DNA of 64,000 nt from an uncultured beta proteobacterium (GCA_903821335.1 CAIJKV010000220.1:1-64000); one strand, 5' to 3'. Positions 24,734 to 33,926 are shown, counted from the stretch's first letter. Translations and numbers: made by a program. The notes: generated from the sequence alone by a model not told the origin.

Positions 24734-26704
24734 ATGACCGAATCGTCCAAACTGTCGCAGCAAGCGCTTGATCAACGACTTGGCTTTGCCGAGGATGACG
24801 ACCAGCCCATTCGCTACATGCAGCGCACACGCGACTGGTATCTTGGCTTGGGTTACGGTAAGCCTTATCGTTGGGCGCATTTTTCTGACGCGCCTTTTAC
24901 GTCGCTGCGCAAACCATTAAAAGACACTTGTGTCGCAATCGTGACCACTGCCGCACCCTATCAGCCCGACAAAGGCAATCAAGGGCCGGGATCACTTTAC
25001 AACTCGGCGGCAAAGTTTTTTACGGTCTATTCGGGTGATACAACCATAGACCATGATCTGCGGGTTTCACATGTTGCCATTGATCGCAAGCACACAAGCA
25101 TGCAAGACTGCAATACTTGGTTTGCGTTACCCATGCTTCGTGCGTTGGCGCGAGACAACGTCATCGGCAGCATCGCACCATTTTTTTATGGAGCGCCAAC
25201 CAATCGTAGTCAGCGCCACACCATCGAAGTCGATGCCCCAGAGGTATTGAAACGTTGCCGAGCCGATGGTGTCGAAGCAGTCGTGCTGATCCCGAATTGC
25301 CCAGTGTGTCATCAGACCCTGAGCCTGATCGCCCGTCACCTTGAGGCAGGCGGCATCCCGACTGTATTGATAGGCTGTGCGAAAGACATTGTCGAGCATT
25401 GTGGTGTACCAAGGTTTTTATTTAGCGACTTTCCCTTAGGTAACGCGGCAGGAAAACCGCATGACCTGGCCTCGCAACGCCAAACCTTAGAACTTGCGCT
25501 CAACGTCCTGGAGGCCGCACCGGGCGCACGCACCACAATGCAATCGCCCTTACGCTGGAGTGACTCGCACGAATGGAAACTCGATTATTCAAACATCGAT
25601 CGCGTCAGCCCGGAAGAGCTCATCAAGCTCAAGCAAGAGTTCGACCAAGGCAAAGAAGTCGCGCAGAGCGTTCGCGATCAACAGTTAACCTCGGCATTTA
25701 GAGATCTGACACACGACCATGAGGCAATCAAACAGATCCTGATTCGATTGAATCTTGCCCAAGGTACTGAAACGGTGACGGTCAAGCCACTGACGGGCGG
25801 CGTGTCTTCGAATATTTTTCACGTCACGACAAGCGGGGCGCAGTACTGCCTAAAACAGGCATTGCCTAAACTTAAAGTTGCCAAAGAATGGCTCGCCCCG
25901 GTTGACCGGGTGTTTGCTGAAATTGACTGGCTGCAGACCGCGACAAAAATTGTGCCCAAACATGTTCCGCACGTTTTAGGCGTTGATCGCGACAGCAAAA
26001 GTTTTGTCATGCAGTATCTGGGAACTGAATATCTAAACTGGAAGACAGAGCTTCTGGCAGGCCGAGTCACCCCCGGCGTTGCAGCGCAAGTCGGCCAGGT
26101 GCTTGGTCAGATCCATGCACAGACCGCACGACAGGCAGACATCGCACAACGTTTTGCCAACGATGCTACGTTCTATGCGATTCGGCTTGAGCCCTATTTG
26201 GCAGAAGCAGCTAGACAACACCCTGACCAGAGTGCTCATTTAAAGGCCCTGATCAAACGAACGCAAAGTCATCCAAAGGTATTAGTTCACGGTGACGTGA
26301 GCCCAAAGAATATTTTGCTTGGCCCCGCAGGCCCTGTTTTGCTAGATGCCGAATGTGCCTGGTATGGAGATCCGGCCTTTGATGTTGCCTTTTGCCTGAA
26401 TCATCTTTTCTTGAAAACCGCACACAACCCTCAAGCCGGTGTCACCTTGATGAACGACGCACAGGACTTGTTGACGGCCTACCTAAAACACGTCACATGG
26501 GAACCCGAGCACGAACTTGAGCACAGAATCGTGACCTTGTTACCCGGGCTGATGCTTGCGCGGGTTGACGGAAAATCGCCTGTTGAATACCTGAATAGTG
26601 ATCGCGGTGCGCGCGTGCGCAAGCTTGCCATCGAATTTCTAAACCAAACAAATATTTCTTTTTCAATGATCCACGCGCAATGGGGTCAGGAGTTCAAGCA
26701 ATGA
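24734..26704 (+). CDS. Fusion of GrdB/PrdB-like reductase domain and APH-type kinase domain, function unknown
   Basis: This is a 656-aa protein with two domains. Residues about 25-275 resemble the selenoprotein-B subunit of glycine/betaine/sarcosine reductases: VSHVAIDRKHTSMQD (111-125), NVIGSIAPFFYGA (142-154), PNCPVCHQT (187-195) and GGIPTVLIG (206-214). Where GrdB has Sec-x-x-Cys, this protein has CPVC (189-192). Residues about 325-650 are an aminoglycoside/choline-kinase-type phosphotransferase with LTGGVSSNIFHV (353-364), catalytic HGDVSPKNIL (519-528) and Mg-binding LDAE (537-540). Its stop overlaps the start of an enolase gene. The ribosome site is poor and the base composition is more AT-rich than the flanks, both suggesting transfer. 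I do not know of this fusion; substrate and product are unknown. Confidence 0.8.
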   Translation: MTESSKLSQQALDQRLGFAEDDDQPIRYMQRTRDWYLGLGYGKPYRWAHFSDAPFTSLRKPLKDTCVAIVTTAAPYQPDKGNQGPGSLYNSAAKFFTVYSGDTTIDHDLRVSHVAIDRKHTSMQDCNTWFALPMLRALARDNVIGSIAPFFYGAPTNRSQRHTIEVDAPEVLKRCRADGVEAVVLIPNCPVCHQTLSLIARHLEAGGIPTVLIGCAKDIVEHCGVPRFLFSDFPLGNAAGKPHDLASQRQTLELALNVLEAAPGARTTMQSPLRWSDSHEWKLDYSNIDRVSPEELIKLKQEFDQGKEVAQSVRDQQLTSAFRDLTHDHEAIKQILIRLNLAQGTETVTVKPLTGGVSSNIFHVTTSGAQYCLKQALPKLKVAKEWLAPVDRVFAEIDWLQTATKIVPKHVPHVLGVDRDSKSFVMQYLGTEYLNWKTELLAGRVTPGVAAQVGQVLGQIHAQTARQADIAQRFANDATFYAIRLEPYLAEAARQHPDQSAHLKALIKRTQSHPKVLVHGDVSPKNILLGPAGPVLLDAECAWYGDPAFDVAFCLNHLFLKTAHNPQAGVTLMNDAQDLLTAYLKHVTWEPEHELEHRIVTLLPGLMLARVDGKSPVEYLNSDRGARVRKLAIEFLNQTNISFSMIHAQWGQEFKQ

Positions 26705-27975
26705 GTCGTATCAAACACGTACACGCCCGACGCATCTGGGATTCTCGCGGACGCCCCACGGTCGAAGTCGATATCATCACCGAGTCAGGCGCCTTGGGTC
26801 GTGGCATTGCACCGGCCGGGGCGTCTCGCGGCACCCGCGAAGCGATTGAACTGCGCGACGGCGGAACACGCTTTGGCGGGCTCGATGTCCTGCACGCCGT
26901 CCAGGGGATTCAACAAGAAATTGCCCCCGCATTGGTTGGTCTGGAGGTCGCAGACCAAACCAAACTTGATGCGATCTTAATAGCGCTGGATGGTACTGCA
27001 GATAAATCACGACTAGGCGGCAACGCACTCATTGCCACCTCTTTAGCTGCATTGCATGCGGCTGCAGCGCAGGCGCAATTGCCGTTATGGCGCTATCTTT
27101 CTAACGACCGCCCGGTGCAACTTCCCTTGCCTCAGGTTCAGATTTTTGGTGGCGGCGCCCATGCAGATCGCCGCGTCGATGTACAAGATTTTATGGTGAT
27201 CGCCACGGGTGCTCGCAGTTTCGTAGAGGCCATGGAAATGACTGCAGAGGTATACCGACACGCCGGTCTGCTGATGAAAAAACGTGGCGCGTCACAAGGT
27301 ATCGCTGACGAAGGCGGTTGGTGGCCTGCGTTTGCGCACAACGAAGAGGCGTTAGATGTCTTGGTGATGTCCATCGAAGCTGCTGGCTTCGTACCAGGTC
27401 AAGATGTCAGCATCGCCTTGGACATTGCCGCCTCAGAGTTTGGTCAAAATGGGCGCTACACGCTAGGCCTCGAGAAAATGGAACTCGATACCGATGGCTT
27501 AATTGAAAAACTGTTGAGATGGATCGACAAATATCCGATCGTTTCAATTGAAGACCCGGTCGCAGAAGACGACGCTAAAGGGATGATCGCGTTTACGAAC
27601 GCTGTGAATGGACGCGTGCAGGTCGTGGGCGACGATTATCTGGTGACTAACGCAAAGTTGGTGCAAGAGGCTGCGAAACAAAAGGCCTGCAATGCAGTTC
27701 TAATTAAGCCGAACCAGGCTGGCACGATAACTGAAACACTCAGTGCCTTGACGGCTGCGCAAGAAGCAGGATATGCGACGATCGTTTCTGCACGTTCAGG
27801 TGAAACTGAAGATGTGGCGATTGTTCATCTCGCCACAGGCTGGAACGCCGGACAATTAAAGGTCGGTTCGTTTGCTCGCTCAGAGCGCATGGCCAAGTGG
27901 AATGAAGGGATCCGCGTTGAGACGACGGCGCCTCATCCACAAGGCTTTGCATGGCGGGCGTTACAGCGAATTTAA
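26701..27975 (+). CDS. Divergent enolase-family protein, 424 aa
   Basis: This is a full-length enolase fold, translationally coupled (ATGA) to the preceding fusion gene. Metal ligands and general acid/base residues are kept: Asp241 (ALDIAASEF), Glu284 (SIEDP), Asp311 (VGDDYLVTN), Glu204 (ADEGG), Lys336 (LIKPNQAGT), Lys387 and His154. Three substrate-contacting places differ from ordinary enolase: the mobile loop reads GASRGTR rather than GASTGxH, and SHRSGETED has become SARSGETED (Ala364 in place of His). A housekeeping enolase is therefore unlikely; it probably dehydrates another phosphorylated hydroxyacid. The start is 26701; the track start at 26680 is an extension. Confidence 0.85.
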   Translation: MSRIKHVHARRIWDSRGRPTVEVDIITESGALGRGIAPAGASRGTREAIELRDGGTRFGGLDVLHAVQGIQQEIAPALVGLEVADQTKLDAILIALDGTADKSRLGGNALIATSLAALHAAAAQAQLPLWRYLSNDRPVQLPLPQVQIFGGGAHADRRVDVQDFMVIATGARSFVEAMEMTAEVYRHAGLLMKKRGASQGIADEGGWWPAFAHNEEALDVLVMSIEAAGFVPGQDVSIALDIAASEFGQNGRYTLGLEKMELDTDGLIEKLLRWIDKYPIVSIEDPVAEDDAKGMIAFTNAVNGRVQVVGDDYLVTNAKLVQEAAKQKACNAVLIKPNQAGTITETLSALTAAQEAGYATIVSARSGETEDVAIVHLATGWNAGQLKVGSFARSERMAKWNEGIRVETTAPHPQGFAWRALQRI

Positions 27976-28143
27976 ATATACGTTTTTGTATCGACCCGGT
28001 TTACAGCTGGAGAGCCACGGATGAACGCGGATCAACCGCGAACAAAATCGCTAAAATCCGATGTCTTGTTCAGGAATATCGGTCAATTAACAACGCCCTG
28101 TTTGTTGCCCGCTTAAGTCCAGCGAAATCCATCCAACTGTTTG

Positions 28144-28231
28144 GACGTTGAACAGGAAGTGTGGCCTACAACACCCATAAATACTTGATGCGGCTTTAAC
28201 ACGCTCAATTTTGTACACGGTTTCATACCCG
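28144..28231. repeat. Attachment-like site B (junction of elements 1 and 2)
   Basis: 28144-28160 is an exact 17-base copy of the last coding bases of ychF (34611-34627). After 53 bp come TACAC (28214) and TACCC (28226), 12 bp apart and in the same orientation as at site A. The stretch from 27976 to 28526 has no convincing gene; the track ORFs there lack coding character or family features. Confidence 0.55.
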
Positions 28232-28526
28232 GTTTTCACAAACTGACTCTTGGACATGCGGAAGGCGACCTTACGCGCCGGAGGAGGTCAGTCGGCGTAC
28301 TTGCTGATCCACCGAAACAGGGCATCGAAAAGCCAGCCTAGCGGCCCATAGTGCCGGTACCCGACCGATACGGTCATGCCACGCCGGCTTATCGCGCACC
28401 CTAGTGATCGTGTCTACACGCCGCCAGCCGTGGCCCGTGGTCGTGATGCTGACCCGTTTGTTGCCCGTATGCTGGGCGGCATTGGCGGGGGCTGGCAGTT
28501 CAAATGGCTTCATCTTGCCCCGATCC
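28232..28526. other. Non-coding or degraded stretch inside element 2
   Basis: There is no open frame I can defend. A minus-strand frame (28271-28576 in the track) reads straight on from the broken TctC gene but matches nothing I recognise. It probably consists of debris left by rearrangement next to site B. Confidence 0.4.
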
Positions 28527-28928
28527 TCAGTAATCCCATTCCTCGTACCCCAGCACCGCCAGCATGTTGAAGTCACGCGCCGGGTCGAACGGAAGACTCT
28601 TGTAGAGCAGCGGGCTCAGAATGACCGTTGAGCCTGCCGCGATGAACAGCGTCTGTCCGTCCGGCTTGCCGCGGGCGATCTGGGTAGCCGCCAGGATGGT
28701 GTTGGCGCCTGGCTTGTTTTCCACGATGAATTGCTCGCGCATGATCGGCGACAACTTTTCGGCGAGCAGGCGGGCCAGCTGGTCGGTGGCGCCGCCGGGC
28801 GCAAACGGCACGACGATATGAACCGGCCCGTCCGGGTAGGCCTGCGCCGCCCCGGACAATGACCATGCCGCAACGGCAACCAGCGCCAAACGGCGAACCC
28901 GAACCATGACCTGACTCAACGCGGGCAT
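28527..28928 (-). pseudogene. Truncated Bug/TctC-type tripartite tricarboxylate receptor gene
   Basis: The first 125 or so codons are a good Bug/TctC receptor: signal peptide (LALVAVAAWSLSGAAQA), YPDGPVHIVVPFAPGGATDQLARLLAEKLS, VENKPGANTILAATQIARGKPDGQTL and ILSPLLYKSLPFDPARDF. The frame ends at EEWDY after 133 residues, whereas the family is about 320 long. No continuation in another frame is visible, so the gene is cut off rather than frameshifted. It is a remnant inside element 2. Confidence 0.8.
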
Positions 28929-29064
28929 CGCGATCCTCCCCAGTCGCGTGCGTTAGCGAACGGACTGTAATCGTTTGAAGCATGAGAATAGCATCCAAGA
29001 TATCAGGAAATAGACCCGCCGGGCAACGAAGGCATAAAATGAAAGGAGAGATCGGAGTGCGAGC

Positions 29065-30201
29065 ATGTTTGGAGTATTGAGGATTGCCCTCAAGTTGCTT
29101 GTGAACGACAAGGGCAAGTTTGTAGCGCTGCTCATGGGCATCACGTTTGCCGTCTTCCTCATGGTCATCATGACATCGATGTTTTCGGGCATCTTGGTGC
29201 GCGCCTCCGGGACCGTGCTCAACGTCGGCGCCAAGGTCTGGGTCATGGATCCCGCGGTCAATAACGTCGCGAGCAACATTCCCATGCCTGATTACATTCT
29301 CAATTCGGCCCGTAGCATCGATGGGGTCGAATTTGCCGTCCCGATGTATTCGTCCGCCTCGCTGGTCAAACTCCAGGACGGCACGTTCCAGGCGGTATCG
29401 GTCATCGGCCTGGACGATTACACGCTGTACGGAAGGCCCGATCTCATCGAGGGCAATCTTGACGACATTTTCGCGGACAACGCCTTTCTGGTCGTCAAGG
29501 ACTCCGAATATGCCAAGCTCGAAAGCCCCAAGGTGGGAACCGTGTTCGAAATCAACGATCACCGCGCCGTGGTGGTGGGGCTCGCAACGGTCACGACGCC
29601 CGGGCTTTTCGGGACCCCGACGGTCTACACGACTTACCGGCGCGCCATCAGCTATATCCCCACGGGGCGCTTCACGATCTCCTACATCCTGATCGAGCCG
29701 AAGTCACCCGAGGATATACCGCACATCCAGCAGGAGATTGCCAAACTCGGGTACCAGGCGCTGACCAAGGACCAGTTCATTGAAAAGATCAAGAATTTCT
29801 ACAAATACCAGACTGGCCTGGGAATGAATATCCTGCTCATGACGGCAATCAGCTTTCTCGTGGGGCTGTCGATCTCGGGGCAGACGTTTTACACCTTTGT
29901 CCTCGAAAACATCGAGAAATTTGGCGCACTCAAGGCAATCGGCGCCCGTGGAAGCGACCTCGTTTCCATGATCATGTTCCAGGCATTGTTCACCGGACTC
30001 ATCGGATTTGGCCTCGGCGTGGGCCTTGCGACCACCATGATGGTCTCGGCGCGGCTGCGCCTGCCCGATTACGCCTCGCAGATCACCTACGGCAACATTG
30101 CCCTTGCCTTCGGGGCGGTCCTAGTCATGGCGGCGTTCTCCAGCTATATCGGTGTGCGCAAGGTGCTTCAGATTCAACCGTTCGACATTTTCAGGGGATG
30201 A
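29065..30201 (+). CDS. ABC exporter permease, DevC/FtsX-like, 378 aa
   Basis: The protein has one N-terminal membrane helix (FVALLMGITFAVFLMVIMTSMF), a periplasmic domain of about 220 residues, then three C-terminal helices (MNILLMTAISFLVGLSISG; IMFQALFTGLIGFGLGVGLA; ALAFGAVLVMAAFSSY) with the FtsX-type ENIEKFGALKAIGARG loop. This layout matches DevC/MacB-type permeases of tripartite exporters. It starts an operon with an ATPase (1-nt gap), a membrane fusion protein and an outer-membrane factor. The 136 bp before it separate it from the divergent tctC remnant. Confidence 0.85.
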   Translation: MFGVLRIALKLLVNDKGKFVALLMGITFAVFLMVIMTSMFSGILVRASGTVLNVGAKVWVMDPAVNNVASNIPMPDYILNSARSIDGVEFAVPMYSSASLVKLQDGTFQAVSVIGLDDYTLYGRPDLIEGNLDDIFADNAFLVVKDSEYAKLESPKVGTVFEINDHRAVVVGLATVTTPGLFGTPTVYTTYRRAISYIPTGRFTISYILIEPKSPEDIPHIQQEIAKLGYQALTKDQFIEKIKNFYKYQTGLGMNILLMTAISFLVGLSISGQTFYTFVLENIEKFGALKAIGARGSDLVSMIMFQALFTGLIGFGLGVGLATTMMVSARLRLPDYASQITYGNIALAFGAVLVMAAFSSYIGVRKVLQIQPFDIFRG

Positions 30202-30202
30202 C

Positions 30203-30901
30203 GTGGAATCACCGGCGGTGGTCGCGCGCGGCCTCACAAAATGGTTTGGCGAAGGAGAGACGAAGACTGTTGCCGTCCAGGACGCCAGCTTTGAAGCCAG
30301 CTACGGTGAGCTGCTCTATCTCGTCGGGCCGTCGGGCAGCGGCAAGACGACCCTGCTGAGCATGATTTCCGGAATCCTCACGCCGAGCGCCGGCGACGTG
30401 ACGCTCGAGGGCAAGGATATCTGGAAGATGTCTCCCAACGACCTGGCGGACTTTCGCCTGCACAAGCTCGGTTTTGTTTTCCAGGATTTTCATCTCTTCC
30501 CGCGGCTCACGACGGCGGAAAACGTCGCTATCCCGTTGATCCTGCAACGTATGCCCTGGAACGAGGCCATCGGCGTGGCAGAGAAATTCCTGGAGATCGT
30601 CGGGTTGCCGGACAAGGGTGCCTTGCCGCCCGTCAAACTCAGCGGAGGCGAGCAGCAACGCGTCGCGATTGCCCGCGCGATCGCGCCGCACCCGGACATC
30701 CTCATCCTCGACGAGCCGACCGCATCGCTTGACGGCGACACGGGCCGTCGGATCGTGGAATTCGTCAAACAGGAGATCCTCACGCCCAAAAGTTGCATCA
30801 TCATCGTCACCCACGACAGCCGGATTTTCGAATTCGCTGATGCGATCATGACGATGGAAGACGGCAAAATCACGGGCATCGAGAGAACAAAAACCGTATG
30901 A
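30203..30901 (+). CDS. ABC exporter ATP-binding protein, MacB/DevA-like, 232 aa
   Basis: This ATPase has Walker A GPSGSGKTT, a Q-loop in GFVFQDFHLFPRLTTAENV, signature LSGGEQQRVAIARA, Walker B LILDEPTASLD and the H-loop VTHDSR. The start is the GTG at 30203, with AGGGGA 5 bases upstream and 1 nt after the permease stop; the longer track ORF overlaps the permease. Its stop overlaps the membrane-fusion gene start (ATGA). Confidence 0.9.
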   Translation: MESPAVVARGLTKWFGEGETKTVAVQDASFEASYGELLYLVGPSGSGKTTLLSMISGILTPSAGDVTLEGKDIWKMSPNDLADFRLHKLGFVFQDFHLFPRLTTAENVAIPLILQRMPWNEAIGVAEKFLEIVGLPDKGALPPVKLSGGEQQRVAIARAIAPHPDILILDEPTASLDGDTGRRIVEFVKQEILTPKSCIIIVTHDSRIFEFADAIMTMEDGKITGIERTKTV

Positions 30902-31890
30902 AAACCCGACTCATCATCGTGCTGGCAGTGATCGGCGTGCTGTTCGGCATCGCCACCGCCTACGTGCTCGGCATCCAGAAGCCGCCACAGCCTCCGGCCT
31001 TCACGCCGGCCTCCAATCCATTCAAACACGGGATATATGCGAACGGCATCGTCGAATCCGTGCAGGACAGCGGCGAGAACATCAATGTCTACCCGGAGGT
31101 CTCCGGCACAGTCAGCGCGATCTTCGTCGCAGACGCGCAGCGCGTCTCTGTGGGCGACCGCCTCTTCCAGATCGAAGACTCAGTCCAGCGGGGCATCGTC
31201 GCGCAACAACTCGCGCAGGCCAACCTTGCGCAAGCGCAAATCAAGGTGTCACAGGCAACCCTCAAGAATCTGCGCGAACAATACGACAAGCAGGCAGCCT
31301 CGGCGCGCCTGGACCCCCGCTCCGTCAGCAAGGACACGCTCGACAACGCCCGCAATTCCGTTGCAATCGCCCAGGCGAATCTCGAGGCCGCGGATAAGCA
31401 ATTCATCGCGGCGACCAAAGCGTACGAGGCAGCGCGCGCGCTGCTGGACAAGTACCTCGTGCACGCGATGAGCGACGGCACCGTTCTGGCAATCAACAGC
31501 GCCGTTGGAAGCTATGCATCGCCGCAGGGGCTCTACGGAACCTACACGGAGCAGTTCGGCCCAGTCCTGCGCATGGGCAAAATACAGAATGGCCTACAGG
31601 TGCGGTGCTATCTGGATGAAATCCTGATCGAGCGGCTGCCTCGCACATCCACCATGCAAGCTACGATGTTCATCCACGGGTCGACCACGCCCATTGCCCT
31701 GAAATATATTCGGCTGCAGCCCAACGTCATCCCCAAGATTCAGCTTTCCAATGAGCGGACCGAACGCGTTGACCTGCGCGTGCTGCCGGTGATCTTTAAC
31801 TTCGACGTGCCACCGGCCCTGGCGATCTACGCCGGGCAACTCGTGGATGTCTATATAGAGGAAGACCGCAGTGGCGCCGCTTCCAAATAG
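30898..31890 (+). CDS. Periplasmic membrane-fusion (HlyD/DevB-type) adaptor protein, 330 aa
   Basis: It has an N-terminal anchor (LIIVLAVIGVLFGIATAYVLG), a biotinyl-like lipoyl domain half (IVESVQDSGENINVYPEVSGTVSAIFVADAQRVSVGDRLFQIED), a coiled-coil hairpin (about 100-180, QLAQANLAQAQIKVSQATLKNLREQ) and the second lipoyl half. This is the adaptor that links the inner-membrane ABC unit to the outer-membrane factor encoded next. It overlaps that gene by 20 bases. Confidence 0.88.
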   Translation: MKTRLIIVLAVIGVLFGIATAYVLGIQKPPQPPAFTPASNPFKHGIYANGIVESVQDSGENINVYPEVSGTVSAIFVADAQRVSVGDRLFQIEDSVQRGIVAQQLAQANLAQAQIKVSQATLKNLREQYDKQAASARLDPRSVSKDTLDNARNSVAIAQANLEAADKQFIAATKAYEAARALLDKYLVHAMSDGTVLAINSAVGSYASPQGLYGTYTEQFGPVLRMGKIQNGLQVRCYLDEILIERLPRTSTMQATMFIHGSTTPIALKYIRLQPNVIPKIQLSNERTERVDLRVLPVIFNFDVPPALAIYAGQLVDVYIEEDRSGAASK

Positions 31891-33370
31891 ACTGCGCTGC
31901 GGCGTTCGCGTCTCGCCTGGCGGGCGGCGTTCGCGCACGCTGGCGATCCTGACGCTGGTGGCCGTTGCATTGGCCGGTTGCACCCTCGGCCCGGATTTCA
32001 CGCAGCCCGCTGCGCCTGAAACCGACCGCTACAACGTCAACGGAGACCCCACGGCGGCGATCGGCGCAGGCGCCGGCACGCAGTGGATCGAGGTGGGCAA
32101 AGCGCCCGACGCGCAGTGGTGGCGCTTTTATCAATCGCCTGAACTCGACGCCGCAGTCGATGCCGCAGTGACGAGCAACCTGACCCTGCAGATTGCGGAG
32201 GCACGCTTGCGCCAGAGCAAGGACGCATTGCAGGCGGGCAAGGGCGTCTTTTATCCCCAGTTGAGCGTATCGCTCGATCAGACACGACAGAATTACAACC
32301 CGGCGATCGTCGGCGCCCAGTCCGGGTCGGGCGTGTTCAACCTCACGACGGTTTCGGCCAACGTGAGCTATGTGCTTGACGTGTTTGGCGCGAACCGGCG
32401 CGCCGTCGAGAGCCTGGGCGCCCAGGTGGAAGCCCAGCGCGCGAACGTGCGGGCTGCCTATCTGATCCTGACGGGAAACATCACCAATACGATCATGACA
32501 ATCGGCGCCTACAGCGACCTGATCGCCGAGATCCGGGCTCTCATCACGCTTGAGGGCGAACAGCTTGCGATCGACGAGAAGCGCTACCGTGCCGGCCTGG
32601 CCGACTTCTCTGCGGTGCTGGCAACGCGCAACGCGATCGCAACGCTTGAGGCCTCGCTGCAACCGTTGCGCCAGCAACTGACGCAGGCCGAGCACCTGCT
32701 CGCCGCGCTCGAGGGCAAGGAAACCGGGGCATGGTCTGCGCCGGCCGTACACTTGTCGTCGCTGACGATGCCGCAATCCGTTCCGCTCTCGCTGCCGTCC
32801 CAACTGGTCAAGCAACGCCCGGATATCCTTCTGGCCGAGGCCAACCTGCACAGCGCGAGCGCAACGGTCGGCGTGGCGACCGCAGCCCTGCTGCCAACCT
32901 TCAGTATCACGGGAAACATGGGCGATATCTCCACGTCGATGAGCAATCTGTTTGGGGGCAGCGGCGGCATCTGGGGCTTTGGCGGGAGCATCCTCGCGCC
33001 GGTGTTCAATGGCGGGACTCTGACCGCGCAACGGCAAGCGGCGATCGACGCCTTCGAGGCAAGCGGCCTCACGTACCGGCAGACAGTCATCGTCGCGATC
33101 GCTCAGGTCGCGGATTGCATCAAGGCGATCGAACACGATGCGCTCGCCGTCCGTGCGCAGACGCAGGCGCAAGCCGCGGCCGGCCAGTCGCTGATGCTGG
33201 CGCAGGCCAGCTTCTCGGGCGGCACGTCCAACTACCTGACGGTACTGACCGCGCAAATTACGCTTGCGCAGGCCAACGTCAATCTGATCCAAGCCCGCGC
33301 GCAGTATTTCCAGGATACGACCGCACTGATCGTCGCACTCGGCGGCGGCTGGTGGGATCACGAACTGTAG
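31871..33370 (+). CDS. Outer-membrane efflux lipoprotein, NodT/TolC family, 499 aa
   Basis: It begins with a lipoprotein signal (LAILTLVAVALAGC, lipidated Cys37) followed by TLGPDFTQPAAP, typical of NodT-type outer-membrane factors. Two repeats of the TolC-like fold follow, with helical stretches (LQIAEARLRQSKDALQAGKG) and strand regions (YVLDVFGANRRAVES; GGSILAPVFNGGTL). It completes the tripartite exporter. The large antisense ORF in the track (31796-33412) is a shadow. The start is the GTG at 31871. Confidence 0.9.
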   Translation: MAPLPNRLRCGVRVSPGGRRSRTLAILTLVAVALAGCTLGPDFTQPAAPETDRYNVNGDPTAAIGAGAGTQWIEVGKAPDAQWWRFYQSPELDAAVDAAVTSNLTLQIAEARLRQSKDALQAGKGVFYPQLSVSLDQTRQNYNPAIVGAQSGSGVFNLTTVSANVSYVLDVFGANRRAVESLGAQVEAQRANVRAAYLILTGNITNTIMTIGAYSDLIAEIRALITLEGEQLAIDEKRYRAGLADFSAVLATRNAIATLEASLQPLRQQLTQAEHLLAALEGKETGAWSAPAVHLSSLTMPQSVPLSLPSQLVKQRPDILLAEANLHSASATVGVATAALLPTFSITGNMGDISTSMSNLFGGSGGIWGFGGSILAPVFNGGTLTAQRQAAIDAFEASGLTYRQTVIVAIAQVADCIKAIEHDALAVRAQTQAQAAAGQSLMLAQASFSGGTSNYLTVLTAQITLAQANVNLIQARAQYFQDTTALIVALGGGWWDHEL

Positions 33371-33451
33371 GCTTTCCGGGATCACAGGTGCAAGCTGGAC
33401 ACCGCAACTCAAGGCAAAGATTCATCGCGAAGGCGAGACACGGAGAGCACC

Positions 33452-33628
33452 ATGGGCCACAAGAAAAAAACCCACGAACCTGTGCCGGAAGCCCCGGGAA
33501 AACTCGGCAAGAAAGAATACGAGGACGCACTCAAAGGCCTTCACGTCGAACTCGTCAAGCTTCAGCAATGGGTCGTTGCCAAGGGGCTGAAGGTCATCGT
33601 CATCTTCGAAGGCCGGGATGGCGCGGGA
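33452..33628 (+). pseudogene. PPK2-type polyphosphate kinase gene remnant (N-terminal 59 codons)
   Basis: The first 59 codons match the start of PPK2 kinases: KKEYEDALKGLHVELVKLQQWVVAKGLKVIVIFEGRDGAG. The similarity stops inside the Walker A loop, where GKGG is expected and VSGTELQ is found. The rest of the frame has no kinase features, so the gene was cut at the P-loop, probably by rearrangement. No function is expected. Confidence 0.7.
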
Positions 33629-33692
33629 GTGTCAGGCACGGAACTTCAGAGGCTGTTGAAACAAACCATCAAGAGCCGTACCCCCCCCAACA

Positions 33693-33926
33693 ATGGACAC
33701 CTCCAACTACGACCCGGTACTAATGACGCTCAGAGAGACGCTGGAAGAGCCGCCGTTACCGGGCTACAGGCTGGTACGCGGGTTTCGGCTAGTGGACGGC
33801 AAGTGGCTACGAGCCGATCTCTGGGCCAAGCTGGAGGAACGGCGGCCGTACTTGGACGACGGCTTATTGCCGGATTCGTCGCCAGCGGAGCCAACCAGCT
33901 CACCGGGCAATGGGCCGACGCCATAA
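33693..33926 (+). CDS. Small hypothetical protein, 77 aa
   Basis: The frame encodes a polar, proline-rich peptide (LEEPPLPGYRLVRGFRLVDGKWLRADLWAKLEERRPYLDDGLL). Its amino-acid make-up looks protein-like, but it has no ribosome site and starts right after a C-run at the PPK2 break point. It may be the tail of another broken gene. No family is recognised. The following 190 bases hold nothing I can name. Confidence 0.3.
   Translation: MDTSNYDPVLMTLRETLEEPPLPGYRLVRGFRLVDGKWLRADLWAKLEERRPYLDDGLLPDSSPAEPTSSPGNGPTP

Noticed and set aside
28573-29562. 329-aa minus-strand ORF
   Set aside because: It overlaps the start of the exporter permease and the TctC remnant in the wrong frame; no family features.
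31796-33412. 538-aa minus-strand ORF in the track
   Set aside because: It is antisense to the NodT-type outer-membrane factor, which has a lipobox and family motifs. The antisense frame is Arg/Gln-rich with no recognisable domain.
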